In this document: in pieces, positions 46,252 through 56,380 of the stretch | Layout: each line of letters opens with the position of its first letter | Numbering within the stretch: position 1 is the first letter of the stretch | DNA from: Agrobacterium tumefaciens | GTDB lineage: Bacteria; Pseudomonadota; Alphaproteobacteria; Rhizobiales; Rhizobiaceae | Assembly: GCF_013318015.2 (NCBI RefSeq) | Contig: NZ_CP115841.1 | Span: forward strand, 1,736,001-1,800,000 | DNA: 64,000 nucleotides | Direction of reading: 5' to 3' | Notes under the pieces: generated by a model | What the model saw: the letters and a program-made list of their open reading frames with translations, nothing else | Told to the model about the DNA's origin: nothing | Database searches by the model: none | Program-made: the position numbers and the translations under genes

Positions 46252-46279
46252 ATATCGAAAACTATCGATATAAATATCG
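46252..46279. promoter_or_regulatory. Alternating ATATCG/CGATAT operator of the ArsR gene
   Basis: ATATCG (46252-46257), CGATAT (46266-46271) and ATATCG (46274-46279) form two overlapping dyads just before the ArsR start. The position suggests autoregulation. Confidence 0.5.
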
Positions 46280-46282
46280 GAC

Positions 46283-46597
46283 ATGTCAGATATTAGAGAA
46301 ACGCAGATGAACCCGGAGGAAATCCTCAAAGCCCTTTCACACCCCGCAAGGCTGAAGTTCCTCGAGTGGCTTAAGAGCCCTGAAAGTCACTTCTGTCAGG
46401 ACCATCCGCTCAGCATGGGCGTATGCGCCAATCAGTTCCAGATCAGCGGCCTGTCGCAATCGACGGTCTCCTCACATCTGGCGGTTTTGCAGGCAGCTGG
46501 CCTGATAAGGTCAAAGAAAGTTGGGCAATGGGTGTTTTTCGAACGCAACGAGGAAACCATCGACGCCTTCCGCAATTATCTGCAAGCCAATCTTTGA
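46283..46597 (+). CDS. ArsR-family winged-helix repressor
   Basis: A 104-residue regulator with an ArsR/SmtB fold: ILKALSHPARLKFLEWLKSPESHF, then the recognition region GLSQSTVSSHLAVLQAAGLIRSKKVGQWVFFERNEE. Two cysteines (FCQDH and GVCANQ) could sense an electrophile or metal, but there is no ELCVCD metal motif. An alternative ATG lies eight codons in (46307) with GGAG-like bases nearby. It matches the regulator beside the AbcR genes in other rhizobia. Cotranscription with the old yellow enzyme gene 128 bases downstream suggests it controls that gene in response to a reactive compound, as NemR does in E. coli. This is an inference. Confidence 0.88.
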   Translation: MSDIRETQMNPEEILKALSHPARLKFLEWLKSPESHFCQDHPLSMGVCANQFQISGLSQSTVSSHLAVLQAAGLIRSKKVGQWVFFERNEETIDAFRNYLQANL

Positions 46598-46724
46598 GCC
46601 TCCCAAGCTTATAAGACCGGGGCGTCGGACCGGAAATTGCAAGGCGGTTTTCTCTCCGATGCCCATACATTAGGAAAGCGCGCCAGCCGCGCAATTTCGC
46701 CAACCGACCAGAAAGTGAAGTCGC

Positions 46725-47837
46725 ATGACAAGTCTTTTCGAACCGGCACAGGCCGGCGATATCGCACTCGCCAACCGTATCGTCATGGCTCCCCTCACCC
46801 GCAACCGCTCGCCGGGGGCAATTCCCAACAATCTCAACGCCACCTATTACGAGCAGCGCGCAACAGCCGGGCTGATCGTGACCGAAGGCACGCCGATTTC
46901 CCAGCAAGGTCAGGGTTACGCGGATGTTCCGGGCCTCTACAAGAAGGAAGCGGTTGAGGGCTGGAAAAAGATCACGGATGGCGTGCATGTCGCCGGCGGC
47001 AAGATCGTCGCGCAGATTTGGCACGTGGGACGCATTTCCCACACCTCGCTCCAGCCGCATGGCGGACAGCCGGTCGCCCCTTCCGCGATTATCGCCAAGT
47101 CCAAGACCTATATCATCAATGATGACGGCACCGGCGCGTTTGCGGAAACCTCCGAGCCACGCGCACTGACCATCGACGATATCGGTCTTATCCTTGAAGA
47201 TTACCGGACCGGCGCGCGCGCCGCACTTGAGGCCGGTTTCGACGGTGTCGAAATCCATGCCGCCAACGGTTATCTGATCGAGCAGTTCCTGAAATCCAGC
47301 ACCAACCAGCGCACCGACGAATATGGCGGCTCGATCGAAAACCGCGCCCGCTTCCTTCTCGAAGTCGTCGATGCGGTGGCGGAAGAGATTGGCGCAGGCC
47401 GCACCGGCATTCGCCTGTCACCCGTCACACCCGCCAACGACATTTTCGAGGCCGACCCGCAGCCACTCTATAATTACGTTGCGGAAGAACTCGGCAAACG
47501 CAATCTGGCCTTCATCCATGTTGTTGAAGGTGCGACCGGTGGTCCGCGCGACTTCAAGCAGGGCGACAAGCCGTTCGATTACGCAGCCTTCAAGGCCGCC
47601 TATCGCAATGCGGGCGGCAAGGGCCTGTGGATCGCCAACAATGGCTACGACCGTGAGAGCGCCATCGAGGCGGTGGAAAGCGGCAAGGTTGATGCCGTGG
47701 CCTTCGGCAAGGCCTTCATCGCCAACCCGGATCTGGTGCGCCGTCTCAAGGACAACGCGCCGCTGAACGAGCCGAACCAGCCGACCTTCTATGGTGGCGG
47801 GGCTGAAGGCTATACCGACTACCCGGCTCTTGGCTGA
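46725..47837 (+). CDS. nemA: Old yellow enzyme, alkene/nitroester reductase (NemA/NerA type)
   Basis: A 370-residue FMN-dependent TIM-barrel reductase. Typical blocks are RIVMAPLTRNRSPGAIPN, QIWHVGRISH, the substrate-binding HxxN pair in VEIHAANGYLIEQFLKSSTNQRTDEYGGSIENRARF, and FGKAFIANPDL near the end. It reduces activated alkenes such as N-ethylmaleimide with NAD(P)H. The closely similar Agrobacterium radiobacter NerA removes nitrite from glycerol trinitrate. It follows an ArsR repressor gene, consistent with induction by electrophiles. Confidence 0.94.
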   Translation: MTSLFEPAQAGDIALANRIVMAPLTRNRSPGAIPNNLNATYYEQRATAGLIVTEGTPISQQGQGYADVPGLYKKEAVEGWKKITDGVHVAGGKIVAQIWHVGRISHTSLQPHGGQPVAPSAIIAKSKTYIINDDGTGAFAETSEPRALTIDDIGLILEDYRTGARAALEAGFDGVEIHAANGYLIEQFLKSSTNQRTDEYGGSIENRARFLLEVVDAVAEEIGAGRTGIRLSPVTPANDIFEADPQPLYNYVAEELGKRNLAFIHVVEGATGGPRDFKQGDKPFDYAAFKAAYRNAGGKGLWIANNGYDRESAIEAVESGKVDAVAFGKAFIANPDLVRRLKDNAPLNEPNQPTFYGGGAEGYTDYPALG

Positions 47838-47893
47838 TTAGTGCTAAACTTGAAACGCCGCACCGCTCCACAGCGTTGCGGCGTTTTGCCGTT

Positions 47894-48283
47894 TCAGGAA
47901 AGGCCTCGCGCCTTCCGCGAAGCAAAGTCTGAAAATGCGCCCATCACGAAGGCGTTGGCCACATGCAGCGCCTGCAGAAAGCCACTGCCCGTTTCCCGAC
48001 CGATGCTCATCAACGCCACCTGAAGGCAGTAGAGAGCGAGCAGCACGAGCGCGCGCCCAAGGTTTGGCCGGAGGTCATCATGACGAAGGGCGAGCACGAC
48101 TAGAGATACAATGGGAACGGCGATCAGCATGCCAAGCCCTTTGTGAACCACAAGCAGCGATCCGTCATAATAGATCGACAGCCCGGCCAGCAGCACCTGC
48201 GCGAAAATCAACACCGGCACGCCTGCCGAAATCACGGCGAACATACGGCGCCGCCGGGAAAATCCATTAGCCACTGTAAGCAT
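47894..48283 (-). CDS. Small membrane protein (DUF6220-like)
   Basis: A 129-residue protein with four predicted helices: MFAVISAGVPVLIFAQVLLAGLSIYY; LGMLIAVPIVSLVVLAL; ALVLLALYCLQVALMSIG; ALHVANAFVMGAFSDF. Conserved His residues in VVHKGLG and LHVANA resemble the DUF6220/cytochrome-b561-like four-helix pattern, but I do not claim heme binding. Its ATG overlaps the stop of the epimerase gene (TGATG), so the two form an operon. A GTG three bases upstream is also possible. Confidence 0.7.
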   Translation of the reverse strand: MLTVANGFSRRRRMFAVISAGVPVLIFAQVLLAGLSIYYDGSLLVVHKGLGMLIAVPIVSLVVLALRHDDLRPNLGRALVLLALYCLQVALMSIGRETGSGFLQALHVANAFVMGAFSDFASRKARGLS

Positions 48284-49320
48284 CACACCCTACCCCCGGC
48301 ATCGGTCGCATGATGAAGGCCCGCCGGTTGCTGCACCTCGGCGAGACACCCAAGGCTCGCCAGTGTTTCCGATACTGCCGCATCGATCGGCGTTCGCGGT
48401 TCCGCGCCGAGGAATTCGACAAGCTTGCGGTTGCTCATCCGGATCGGCATCTGCCAGAGATATTTCATTTCCATGACTTCGCGGAACAGGGGAACGAACG
48501 GTGCAGCCAGCCCGACGGCTAACCACGAAAGCCGCCGCATCTTGACCGGATGGCCGACGGCCCGCTCGATTGCCCCAACCAGTTGCAGCCCGTCGAAATC
48601 CCAGACACCCTCCATGTGGTAGACGGCAAACGTCTGAAGCTCGTCCGAGCGATCGAGCAGCCGTCCGATTATCTCCGCAACATCCGGCAGATAGGCCCAT
48701 TGATGCCCGGCATTCGGTACTGCTGGATTCTGAACACTGCGAACCGGCTTGCCCGGTCGCACCAGCATCTGCGAAAACCAGTTGTTCTTCGCGTCAGGAC
48801 CAAAGAAATCACCGGTGCGGACGATCAGGACCGGCACGCCGCGCATCGACGCCATTTTCAAACGCCGCTCCATTTCAACGCGCAAGCCGCCCTTGCGGGT
48901 GAAAGGCTTTTGCGGACTGTCCTCCGTCAGAAGCGGAAAGGCATCCGGGCCAAAATTATAGATGCTGCCTGGAAACACGATCCTTGCCCCGCAGGCCTCG
49001 GCAGCGGCAATGGTATTGTCGAGCATCGGCAGCACTTGGCTGTCCCAGTTGCGATATCCCGGAGGATTGACCGCATGGACGATGAGCCCGGCGCCTTTTG
49101 CCGCCTTCACCACATCCTCCCGGTTCATGGCATCACCAATCACGCGCTCGACGCCATCGACGGCATCAACTGGTGCCGATCGGCGAGTCATCGCCCGCAC
49201 CCGCCAGCCGCGCTGCAACAACATCTTCGAGACATGGCTGCCGACGCCACCATTCGCCCCAACAATCAGCGCCAGAGGCCGGTTATTCTCTGCTGTATTT
49301 GCGTGGATTTCATATATCAT
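48283..49320 (-). CDS. NAD(P)-dependent epimerase/dehydratase family protein
   Basis: A 345-residue extended short-chain dehydrogenase/NmrA-like protein. The Rossmann loop is GANGGVGSHV near residue 17. The middle contains IVFPGSIYNFGPDAFPLLTED, where the Tyr of the SIYN segment may be catalytic, although the usual YxxxK spacing is not clear. The C-terminal part (VYHMEGVWDFDGLQLVGAIERAVG) is typical of atypical SDRs. The ATG at 49320 has AAGGAG eight bases upstream; an ATG six bases earlier is too close to it. It diverges from a LysR gene that probably controls it. The substrate is unknown. Confidence 0.85.
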   Translation of the reverse strand: MIYEIHANTAENNRPLALIVGANGGVGSHVSKMLLQRGWRVRAMTRRSAPVDAVDGVERVIGDAMNREDVVKAAKGAGLIVHAVNPPGYRNWDSQVLPMLDNTIAAAEACGARIVFPGSIYNFGPDAFPLLTEDSPQKPFTRKGGLRVEMERRLKMASMRGVPVLIVRTGDFFGPDAKNNWFSQMLVRPGKPVRSVQNPAVPNAGHQWAYLPDVAEIIGRLLDRSDELQTFAVYHMEGVWDFDGLQLVGAIERAVGHPVKMRRLSWLAVGLAAPFVPLFREVMEMKYLWQMPIRMSNRKLVEFLGAEPRTPIDAAVSETLASLGCLAEVQQPAGLHHATDAGGRV

Positions 49321-49383
49321 TGCCATTACTCCTTCTTCTGGGCTGGAGTATCGGGCCATCAGGCGATATACGAAATTGTCCAA

Positions 49384-50355
49384 ATGAGTGGAGCCGCTAT
49401 ACAAAATCTTATAATCAGAAGCCGCGATGTCAGCTGGGATTTTTACCGCACCTTCCTCAGCGTGCTGCGCGACGGCTCGCTTTCCGCCGCCGCCCGCGAA
49501 CTCGGCATTACCCAACCGACAGCTGGGCGCCATATCGGAGCGCTGGAAGAGGCCATCGGCTTTCCGCTGTTCATCCGCTCGCCGCACGGGCTGATGCCGA
49601 CGGAAGCGGCGCTGGCGCTCCGGCCCTATGCGGAAAATCTGGCGGCGACGGCTGCGGCCCTTATGCGGGCGGCCTCCGGCGAGGTCGGCAAGATCGAAGG
49701 AACCGTTCGTATCAGTGCATCGGACATCATCGGCGTTGAAATGCTGCCGCCGATCATCGCTGCCATGCAGGAGATTCACCCCCGGCTTGAAATAGAACTT
49801 TCACTCTCCGACACGCTGGAAGACCTTTTGCGGCGCGAGGCTGATATCGCCATCCGCATGACCGAACCGCAGCAGGATGCCATCGTCATGCGCTATATCG
49901 GCAATTTCCGTCTGGGATTTCATGCCACACGCGATTATCTGGCAAGAGCCGGCATCCCGAAAAACATGGAAGAACTGAACAACCACCGTATGATCGGTTT
50001 CGACCGCAAGACGCCTTTCATCAGGGCGGCGATCCAGCGCATGCGCTCGCTCGATCCGGAAATACCCGATATCGAAGAAATTTCTTTCGAAATTCGCGCC
50101 GACAGCAACCTCGCCCAGCTTGCCATGATCCGCGCCAGCGCGGGCATCGGCGTCTGTCAGATCGGCCTCGCGCGCAAGGATCCGCGGCTTGTCCAGGTCC
50201 TTCCGAAAACCGACATCCCGCTGCACGCATGGGTCGCGATGCATGAAAATCTCAAGACCTCGCCGCGATGCCGTGCCGTGTTCAGCGCCCTTGTCGACGG
50301 CCTGAAGGCCCACCTGAAGGAAACCGATCCGGGCGCCCCGCCGCAACGACGCTAG
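49384..50355 (+). CDS. LysR family transcriptional regulator
   Basis: A 323-residue LysR-type regulator. The helix-turn-helix reads FYRTFLSVLRDGSLSAAARELGITQPTAGRHIGALEEAIGFPLFIRSPHGL, and the effector domain runs from about residue 100 (VRISASDIIGVEMLPPIIAAM) to the end. The open frame extends far upstream over the divergent epimerase gene. The ATG at 49384 is chosen because it sits a normal 25 residues before the helix-turn-helix. The 63-base shared promoter region contains GTATCG and CGATAT half-sites (49348-49369) that could be the operator. Control of the divergent epimerase operon is likely by position. Confidence 0.9.
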   Translation: MSGAAIQNLIIRSRDVSWDFYRTFLSVLRDGSLSAAARELGITQPTAGRHIGALEEAIGFPLFIRSPHGLMPTEAALALRPYAENLAATAAALMRAASGEVGKIEGTVRISASDIIGVEMLPPIIAAMQEIHPRLEIELSLSDTLEDLLRREADIAIRMTEPQQDAIVMRYIGNFRLGFHATRDYLARAGIPKNMEELNNHRMIGFDRKTPFIRAAIQRMRSLDPEIPDIEEISFEIRADSNLAQLAMIRASAGIGVCQIGLARKDPRLVQVLPKTDIPLHAWVAMHENLKTSPRCRAVFSALVDGLKAHLKETDPGAPPQRR

Positions 50356-50464
50356 CGCCATTACAGCATCGATGCCGCACGGCCTTGCGCCCGCAAATCC
50401 GCAAGACATACCGGCGAAGCATGGATGGTGATGCTGTTCTCACCGGAAATGTTGACGCACTCCA

Positions 50465-50731
50465 TCAAAACGGTCTGGCCGGCGGTGAAATCTTGTCGAC
50501 CACTTCCGCCTCCGGCCGGTCGCCGCCCTGGCTGTATTCCTCATGCCACTGGCCGCGTTCGTCCTGATAGCTGATTTCCTCGTCATCGCCGCCCACCTGC
50601 TGTTCGGCAGCAACGATGCGCGCGGCCTCGACCGCATCGGCATAGGTAGGAAATGTTTCGGAATAAGCGCCGTTCATGCGGTAGGCGAAGCCACCGTCAT
50701 GTTCCACGACTTCATATACCACTTTTGTCAT
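50465..50731 (-). CDS. DUF2188-like small protein
   Basis: An 88-residue acidic protein whose first half (VVYEVVEHDGGFAYRMNGAYSETFPTYADAVEAARIVAAEQQ) has the DUF2188 pattern, a small beta-beta-alpha unit. The tail is acidic and polar with an EISYQDERGQWHEEY stretch. The ATG at 50731 has AGGAGG nine bases upstream; another ATG 13 codons earlier lacks this. The function is unknown. Confidence 0.8.
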   Translation of the reverse strand: MTKVVYEVVEHDGGFAYRMNGAYSETFPTYADAVEAARIVAAEQQVGGDDEEISYQDERGQWHEEYSQGGDRPEAEVVDKISPPARPF

Positions 50732-50928
50732 GCATGTTCCTCCTGTTTCAGTAGGCGACATCGCAACCACAACCGCGCTTCAAGCATTGCACCCAACGGG
50801 GGACAACACGGCATGAGCAGCATGTCCTTGACCGTAACACTATCCTACCAAAAGCACTCAAGCGCAAATCCTGCTTGATCTTAACGACGATACGTCACAG
50901 CCTCACACTCTCAGGGGAAGGGAAATCG

Positions 50929-52035
50929 ATGGCCGGTTCTATTTTAAAGCAGGAGCGCATGTTGCTGCTGGCAATACCGGTGGCAGCCGTCGCCTATATG
51001 GCCGAACATGCGATATTCGAGGCCGGCAAAACGGCGTCGCTGATTGCCGCGATCGCCCTGATCGGGATGATCGTTCTGGTGTCGATGCGGGTTGCCCACC
51101 ACGCCGAAATCCTCGCCGCCAAGGTCGGCGACCCCTATGGCACGATGATACTGACGCTGTCTGCCGTGGCGGTGGAAGTGTTGATCCTTGCCATCATCAT
51201 GAGCGAATCCAATTCGCCGACGCTCGTGCGTGACACGATCTATTCCGCCGTGATGATCGACATCAACGGCATTCTGGGACTGGCCGCCCTGCTGGGAGGC
51301 CTTCGCCACGGCGAGCAGCCCTACAATGACGATTCAGGCAAGACCTACGGCGTCATGATCCTGACTGCCATGGGCATCTCGATGATCGTGCCGGAATTCA
51401 TCCCAAAGGAAAGCTGGCACGTCTATTCCGCCTTCACCATCTTCGCAATGATCGCGCTTTATGCGCTGTTCCTGAAAATGCAGGTTGGTCCGCACAGCTA
51501 TTTCTTCAGCTACGCCTATCCCCGCAAGGCTCATCCCAGCGGTCATCCATCCGGCGATCACACGGAGGACGAGGATGAGGGCAGCGTGTCCCTCTCCATC
51601 GGTCTCATCATCGCGGGCGTCGTACTGATCGGCGTGCTGGCGGAATTCATGGCGGCCTTCCTAAGCCAGAGCCTCGAGGGCACAAGCGCGCCACCGGCAC
51701 TGATGGCCGTCGTGGTCGCGACGATCTCCGCATCACCGGAAATCCTGACCGCGCTCAGGTCCGCATTGCGCAACCGCATGCAGGCCGTGGTCAATATCGC
51801 CATGGGCGCATCGCTTTCGACGGTCATCCTCACCGTCCCCGTGATGGAGGGCATCGCACTCTACACCGGTCAGCCGTTCATCATGGCGATGACCCCGGTT
51901 CAGACGGTCATGGTCTTCATCACCCTCATCGCCGCCGCCATCAACCTCAATGACGGTGAAACCAACGCGATCGAGGGAATGACGCATTTCATCCTCTTCG
52001 CCACCTTCATCATGCTGTTGTTTCTCGGGCTTTAG
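50929..52035 (+). CDS. chaA: Calcium/proton antiporter ChaA
   Basis: A 368-residue cation antiporter of the CaCA family with about 11 membrane helices. The two alpha-repeats carry GTMILTLSAVAVEVLILAIIM and VVVATISASPEILTALRSALRN, which supply the acidic residues of the transport site. A His- and acid-rich cytoplasmic loop (SGHPSGDHTEDEDEG) lies between the halves. It is expected to export Ca2+, or Na+/K+ at high pH, from the cytoplasm. The ATG at 50929 follows an AGGGGAAGGG run. A bidirectional terminator follows. Confidence 0.92.
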   Translation: MAGSILKQERMLLLAIPVAAVAYMAEHAIFEAGKTASLIAAIALIGMIVLVSMRVAHHAEILAAKVGDPYGTMILTLSAVAVEVLILAIIMSESNSPTLVRDTIYSAVMIDINGILGLAALLGGLRHGEQPYNDDSGKTYGVMILTAMGISMIVPEFIPKESWHVYSAFTIFAMIALYALFLKMQVGPHSYFFSYAYPRKAHPSGHPSGDHTEDEDEGSVSLSIGLIIAGVVLIGVLAEFMAAFLSQSLEGTSAPPALMAVVVATISASPEILTALRSALRNRMQAVVNIAMGASLSTVILTVPVMEGIALYTGQPFIMAMTPVQTVMVFITLIAAAINLNDGETNAIEGMTHFILFATFIMLLFLGL

Positions 52036-52042
52036 CCGCAAC

Positions 52043-52073
52043 AAAAAAAGCCCGGCATCGCTGCCGGGCTTTG
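52043..52073. terminator. Bidirectional terminator between chaA and the aminotransferase gene
   Basis: AAGCCCGGCA/TGCCGGGCTT stem with a four-base loop. An A-run stands on the left and a short T-run on the right. Confidence 0.85.
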
Positions 52074-52094
52074 TTATTCAATATCCTAGACCGA

Positions 52095-53435
<1,341 letters not shown>

Positions 53436-53506
53436 TTAACCCGGAAGTAACGCTTGATGCGCTATATTCTCCGGCTAGAGGTCGTGTCTCTGTAGCTGGT
53501 TGAAAA

Positions 53507-54436
53507 ATGGCGCCCAAAAGCATCTTTTCCAGTCTTGTCCGCGAGGTCGATGGCACATGGTCCACGGCCTATGGCACCTTCAACTTGAAATCCGCCCTGC
53601 AGCCCATCTTTCGCCGAACGATGAACGGCGCTCTCGACATCGATTCCTTCGAGGGTCTGGTGCGCCCCCATCGCAACGGCGAACCTGTGACACCGGGTGA
53701 ATTCTTCTCGCTGGTGGCGCCTGAAGATATAGAGAATATCGACAGTATTCTGCGCACGATCCACATTCTCAATACCGGCAGGCTCAATCGTTCGCGCGCC
53801 CGCGTCTTCGTCAACTTCCATCCGGGCCTGTTCCAGACCCCGGCCAAGATGCGTCAGGAAGTGGAGCGCATGCGCCTTACCGCCCACGAGGCCGGCATGA
53901 CGGCAGACCGCATCGTCTGCGAAATCTCCGAGAAAAAAGTCTCCGATACGCAGATGGTCGCCGACTTCGCCTATCATATGCATGACATCGGTTTTCGCGT
54001 GGCGCTGGACGATTATGGCGCGGGCGATTCCGACATTGACCGGGTGAAACTCATCAAGCCGGACTATGTGAAATTCGAGGCAGGCTGGGTGCGTGATTTC
54101 ATGCAGAATTCGGCAGGCGCCGCCCTTCTGCGCGTCATCGTCAGCCAGTTTCGCGACGATGGGATAGAGCCGGTGTTCGAAGGACTGGAAACCGGCAGGC
54201 AGGTGGATATCTGCGAGGACCTCGGCGTCCTGCTGATGCAGGGATACGTGTTGGCAAAACCCGAACTAGCGCCGACGAGTTTCGACGCTCGCTTTCCCGA
54301 ACTCGGCAGCGGATATTTTTCACCCTCGCCAAGGTCGGACAGAAGTACTGCGACACCGGCATTCCCGCGTGAAGACCGCCTCGCCGAGCCGCATACCCTG
54401 CGCCAGACCCGAACCTTCGGAAAACGCGGCCTTTGA
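53507..54436 (+). CDS. EAL domain protein, predicted cyclic-di-GMP phosphodiesterase (EGL variant)
   Basis: A 309-residue stand-alone EAL protein with no membrane helix and no GGDEF or sensor domain. The signature is EGL rather than EAL (DSFEGLVRPHRNG), but the metal-binding Glu is kept. The other catalytic residues also appear: Asn in VFVNFHPG, Glu in VCEISEKK, the Asp pair in ALDDYGAGDSD, Lys in LIKPDYVKFE, Glu in VFEGLETG, and Gln in LMQGYVLAKP. Activity is therefore plausible. It lacks an obvious Shine-Dalgarno. The gene may counter the diguanylate cyclase at 37.2 kb, but nothing links them directly. Confidence 0.88.
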   Translation: MAPKSIFSSLVREVDGTWSTAYGTFNLKSALQPIFRRTMNGALDIDSFEGLVRPHRNGEPVTPGEFFSLVAPEDIENIDSILRTIHILNTGRLNRSRARVFVNFHPGLFQTPAKMRQEVERMRLTAHEAGMTADRIVCEISEKKVSDTQMVADFAYHMHDIGFRVALDDYGAGDSDIDRVKLIKPDYVKFEAGWVRDFMQNSAGAALLRVIVSQFRDDGIEPVFEGLETGRQVDICEDLGVLLMQGYVLAKPELAPTSFDARFPELGSGYFSPSPRSDRSTATPAFPREDRLAEPHTLRQTRTFGKRGL

Positions 54437-54581
54437 GGCCGTTGACAGCGAAATTGTCTCGAAATCGGCTTTGCCACGATATTGCCACAATAAATACTGC
54501 GGAACGCCTGAATTCGGTCTCCAAGCCGTCCATTTCGAAGCCTCTTTTATCCTTTGAGAACAGGGACAAGAGGCGATCGCC

Positions 54582-54893
54582 ATGTTTACCAACGACAGGA
54601 CATCAGTTGAACGGTTAAGGGCGCAGAGAACGCTGTTTTCCCTCTGGATGGCCATTGCCGCCTTTCTTGTCGTCGTCACCATGGCCGCCGGGATCGCAAC
54701 CTCGGCCAATGCAGCCTCTCAGGCAATCGACACCCTGCAGACATCCTCTATTCCGCAGGTGACGGCAACCGCGCGGGCGGGCGGCCACCTGTTGCTGGTT
54801 ATCTTCTCCGCCGCAGCCTTCATAAGCCTCGGCATAGGCGGCCTCGCGCTCACCCGGCGAAGCCTGAAGGACGAGGCCCGCCGCCACAAGTAA
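54582..54893 (+). CDS. Small two-helix membrane protein of unknown function
   Basis: A 103-residue protein with two membrane helices, near residues 20-45 (LWMAIAAFLVVVTMAAGIATSANAA) and 70-90 (LLLVIFSAAAFISLGIGGLAL). Between them is a short Ser/Thr/Gln-rich loop, and the ends are basic. AAGAGG precedes the ATG. I do not recognise a family. Confidence 0.65.
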   Translation: MFTNDRTSVERLRAQRTLFSLWMAIAAFLVVVTMAAGIATSANAASQAIDTLQTSSIPQVTATARAGGHLLLVIFSAAAFISLGIGGLALTRRSLKDEARRHK

Positions 54894-55034
54894 GCCGCCC
54901 TCTCCTCGACTTGCGGCATCGGCGTGTTGCTGCTAAAGCACAGGGGAAGTCGTCAGAACGACGTTTCAAAAATCCCCGAAATGCCAAGGCCGCGACGGAA
55001 TGATCTTCGGGCCCCTGCTGTGCTGGTGCCATCA

Positions 55035-55937
55035 ATGACGCGTATTCAGGCCAACATGCTGCTTCTGCTCGCCGCGGCGATCTGGGGAGGCGGTTTCGTC
55101 GCACAATCATCCGCCATGGCCTCGATCGGGCCATTCTGGTTCGTCGGTTTACGCTTCGCCATTGCCGCCATCGCCGTGCTGCCATTCGCCCTGATGGAAA
55201 ACCGCTCGAAAAAATCGCCGCCACGTCGCAGGGAAATCGGCGGCTTCATCCTTGTGGGCCTCGCCCTGTTCGGCGGCGCGACGACGCAGCAGGTCGGGCT
55301 TTTGACTACAACCGTCACGAATTCCAGCTTCCTGACGGGACTTTACGTCATCTTCGTACCCGTGATCGCCGTCGTTCTTTACCGGCGCCATCCCCACTGG
55401 ATCGTCTGGCCCGGCGCCCTGATGATGCTGGGCGGAATATTCCTGCTCTCGGGCGGCGCACTCGAGACGCTGACGCAGGGCGATATTCTCAGCATCATCT
55501 GCGCCTTCTTCTGGGCAATCCAGATTACGCTTGCAGGTCGTTTCGTTTCCGAAAGCGGACGGCCGCTTGCGCTGTCATGCACTCAGTTTGCGATTTGCTC
55601 TCTCTTGAGTTGCATGATCGGCCTTGCGGTAGAACCCATCAGCATGGCGTCCATAGAAGGGTCGCTGGCGGAAATTCTATACGTCGGCCTCGTATCCTCC
55701 GGCCTCGCCTTCGTTTTGCAGGTCGTCGCCCAGCGGTATACGACCGCGCCGCAGGCTGCGATATTTCTCTCTTCAGAGGCACTTTTCGGAGCCTTGCTGG
55801 CGTCGATTTTCCTGAAGGAAACCATTTCCAACGCCGGTTATATCGGCTGCGTGATTATTTTCGCCGCTATATTGATCGTCGAACTGGTGCCGGAACTGAC
55901 GCGTAAACGGCAAAAAACCGTCGTTGGAACGGCCTAA
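55035..55937 (+). CDS. EamA/DMT superfamily transporter
   Basis: A 300-residue permease with ten predicted helices made of two EamA repeats. The first starts ANMLLLLAAAIWGGGFVAQSSAM, and the second starts ILSIICAFFWAIQITLAGRFV. Motifs such as PFWFVGLRFAIAA and APQAAIFLSSEALFGALLASIFLKE are typical of drug/metabolite exporters. The substrate is unknown. The ATG at 55035 gives the family length. The frame is open 37 codons upstream, and no strong Shine-Dalgarno decides between starts. Confidence 0.9.
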   Translation: MTRIQANMLLLLAAAIWGGGFVAQSSAMASIGPFWFVGLRFAIAAIAVLPFALMENRSKKSPPRRREIGGFILVGLALFGGATTQQVGLLTTTVTNSSFLTGLYVIFVPVIAVVLYRRHPHWIVWPGALMMLGGIFLLSGGALETLTQGDILSIICAFFWAIQITLAGRFVSESGRPLALSCTQFAICSLLSCMIGLAVEPISMASIEGSLAEILYVGLVSSGLAFVLQVVAQRYTTAPQAAIFLSSEALFGALLASIFLKETISNAGYIGCVIIFAAILIVELVPELTRKRQKTVVGTA

Positions 55938-56380
55938 CGCAGAAAGAACTGATTTTTCTGTTTCGAGGAAAAATCGTACCGCCGCATTCAAAATTTTGCC
56001 CGGAAACCGAAGGCAACCGGCAATTATTTCATCAATTATCAAATATGCGGAAAAAATGTGCGACTACGCGCAGGAATTCTACCGCAGGTTTTTATCCGAC
56101 AAAAAGCCCGTGAAAACTTTTGCTTGCCAATTTTCCATAAACGCAGCAATCTACTGCGGTTCGGGCAATTTGCGAGCATGGGAAGGCCTATAAATTTGCG
56201 CACTGGGGACGCTATAAACCTCGGGCGGTGGGACGAAAAACGTTGGATGAGAACGCCATTACTTCCCGCTGTGAAGGTCCTTTTTCTCAATAGTCAAGAG
56301 CTGCCTGCCAACGCCCTCGCGGGGCAAAACTGTAATGCTGCCTGTAGCTGAACGCGGGCAGAGCGAAAAGGACCTGATGC
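55938..56380. other. Intergenic region holding the cold-shock gene promoter and leader
   Basis: These 443 bases contain no convincing gene. The left half is AT-rich. The right end (56276-56374) forms the nested leader structure described separately. An exact transcription start is not visible. Confidence 0.6.
56275..56375 (+). promoter_or_regulatory. Structured leader that buries the cold-shock gene Shine-Dalgarno
   Basis: GGTCCTTTT (56276-56284) is complementary to AAAAGGACC (56366-56374), which contains the Shine-Dalgarno. A flanking A-T pair extends the stem to 10. Inside it CTGCCTGC (56301-56308) pairs with GCGGGCAG (56354-56361), and an inner GCCC/GGGC hairpin lies at 56313-56325. The layout fits a temperature-responsive leader. 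Confidence 0.6.

Noticed and set aside
48550..49383. An N-terminal extension of 278 codons for the LysR protein
   Set aside because: It runs antisense through the epimerase gene and has no LysR-like content; the ATG at 49384 restores normal family length.
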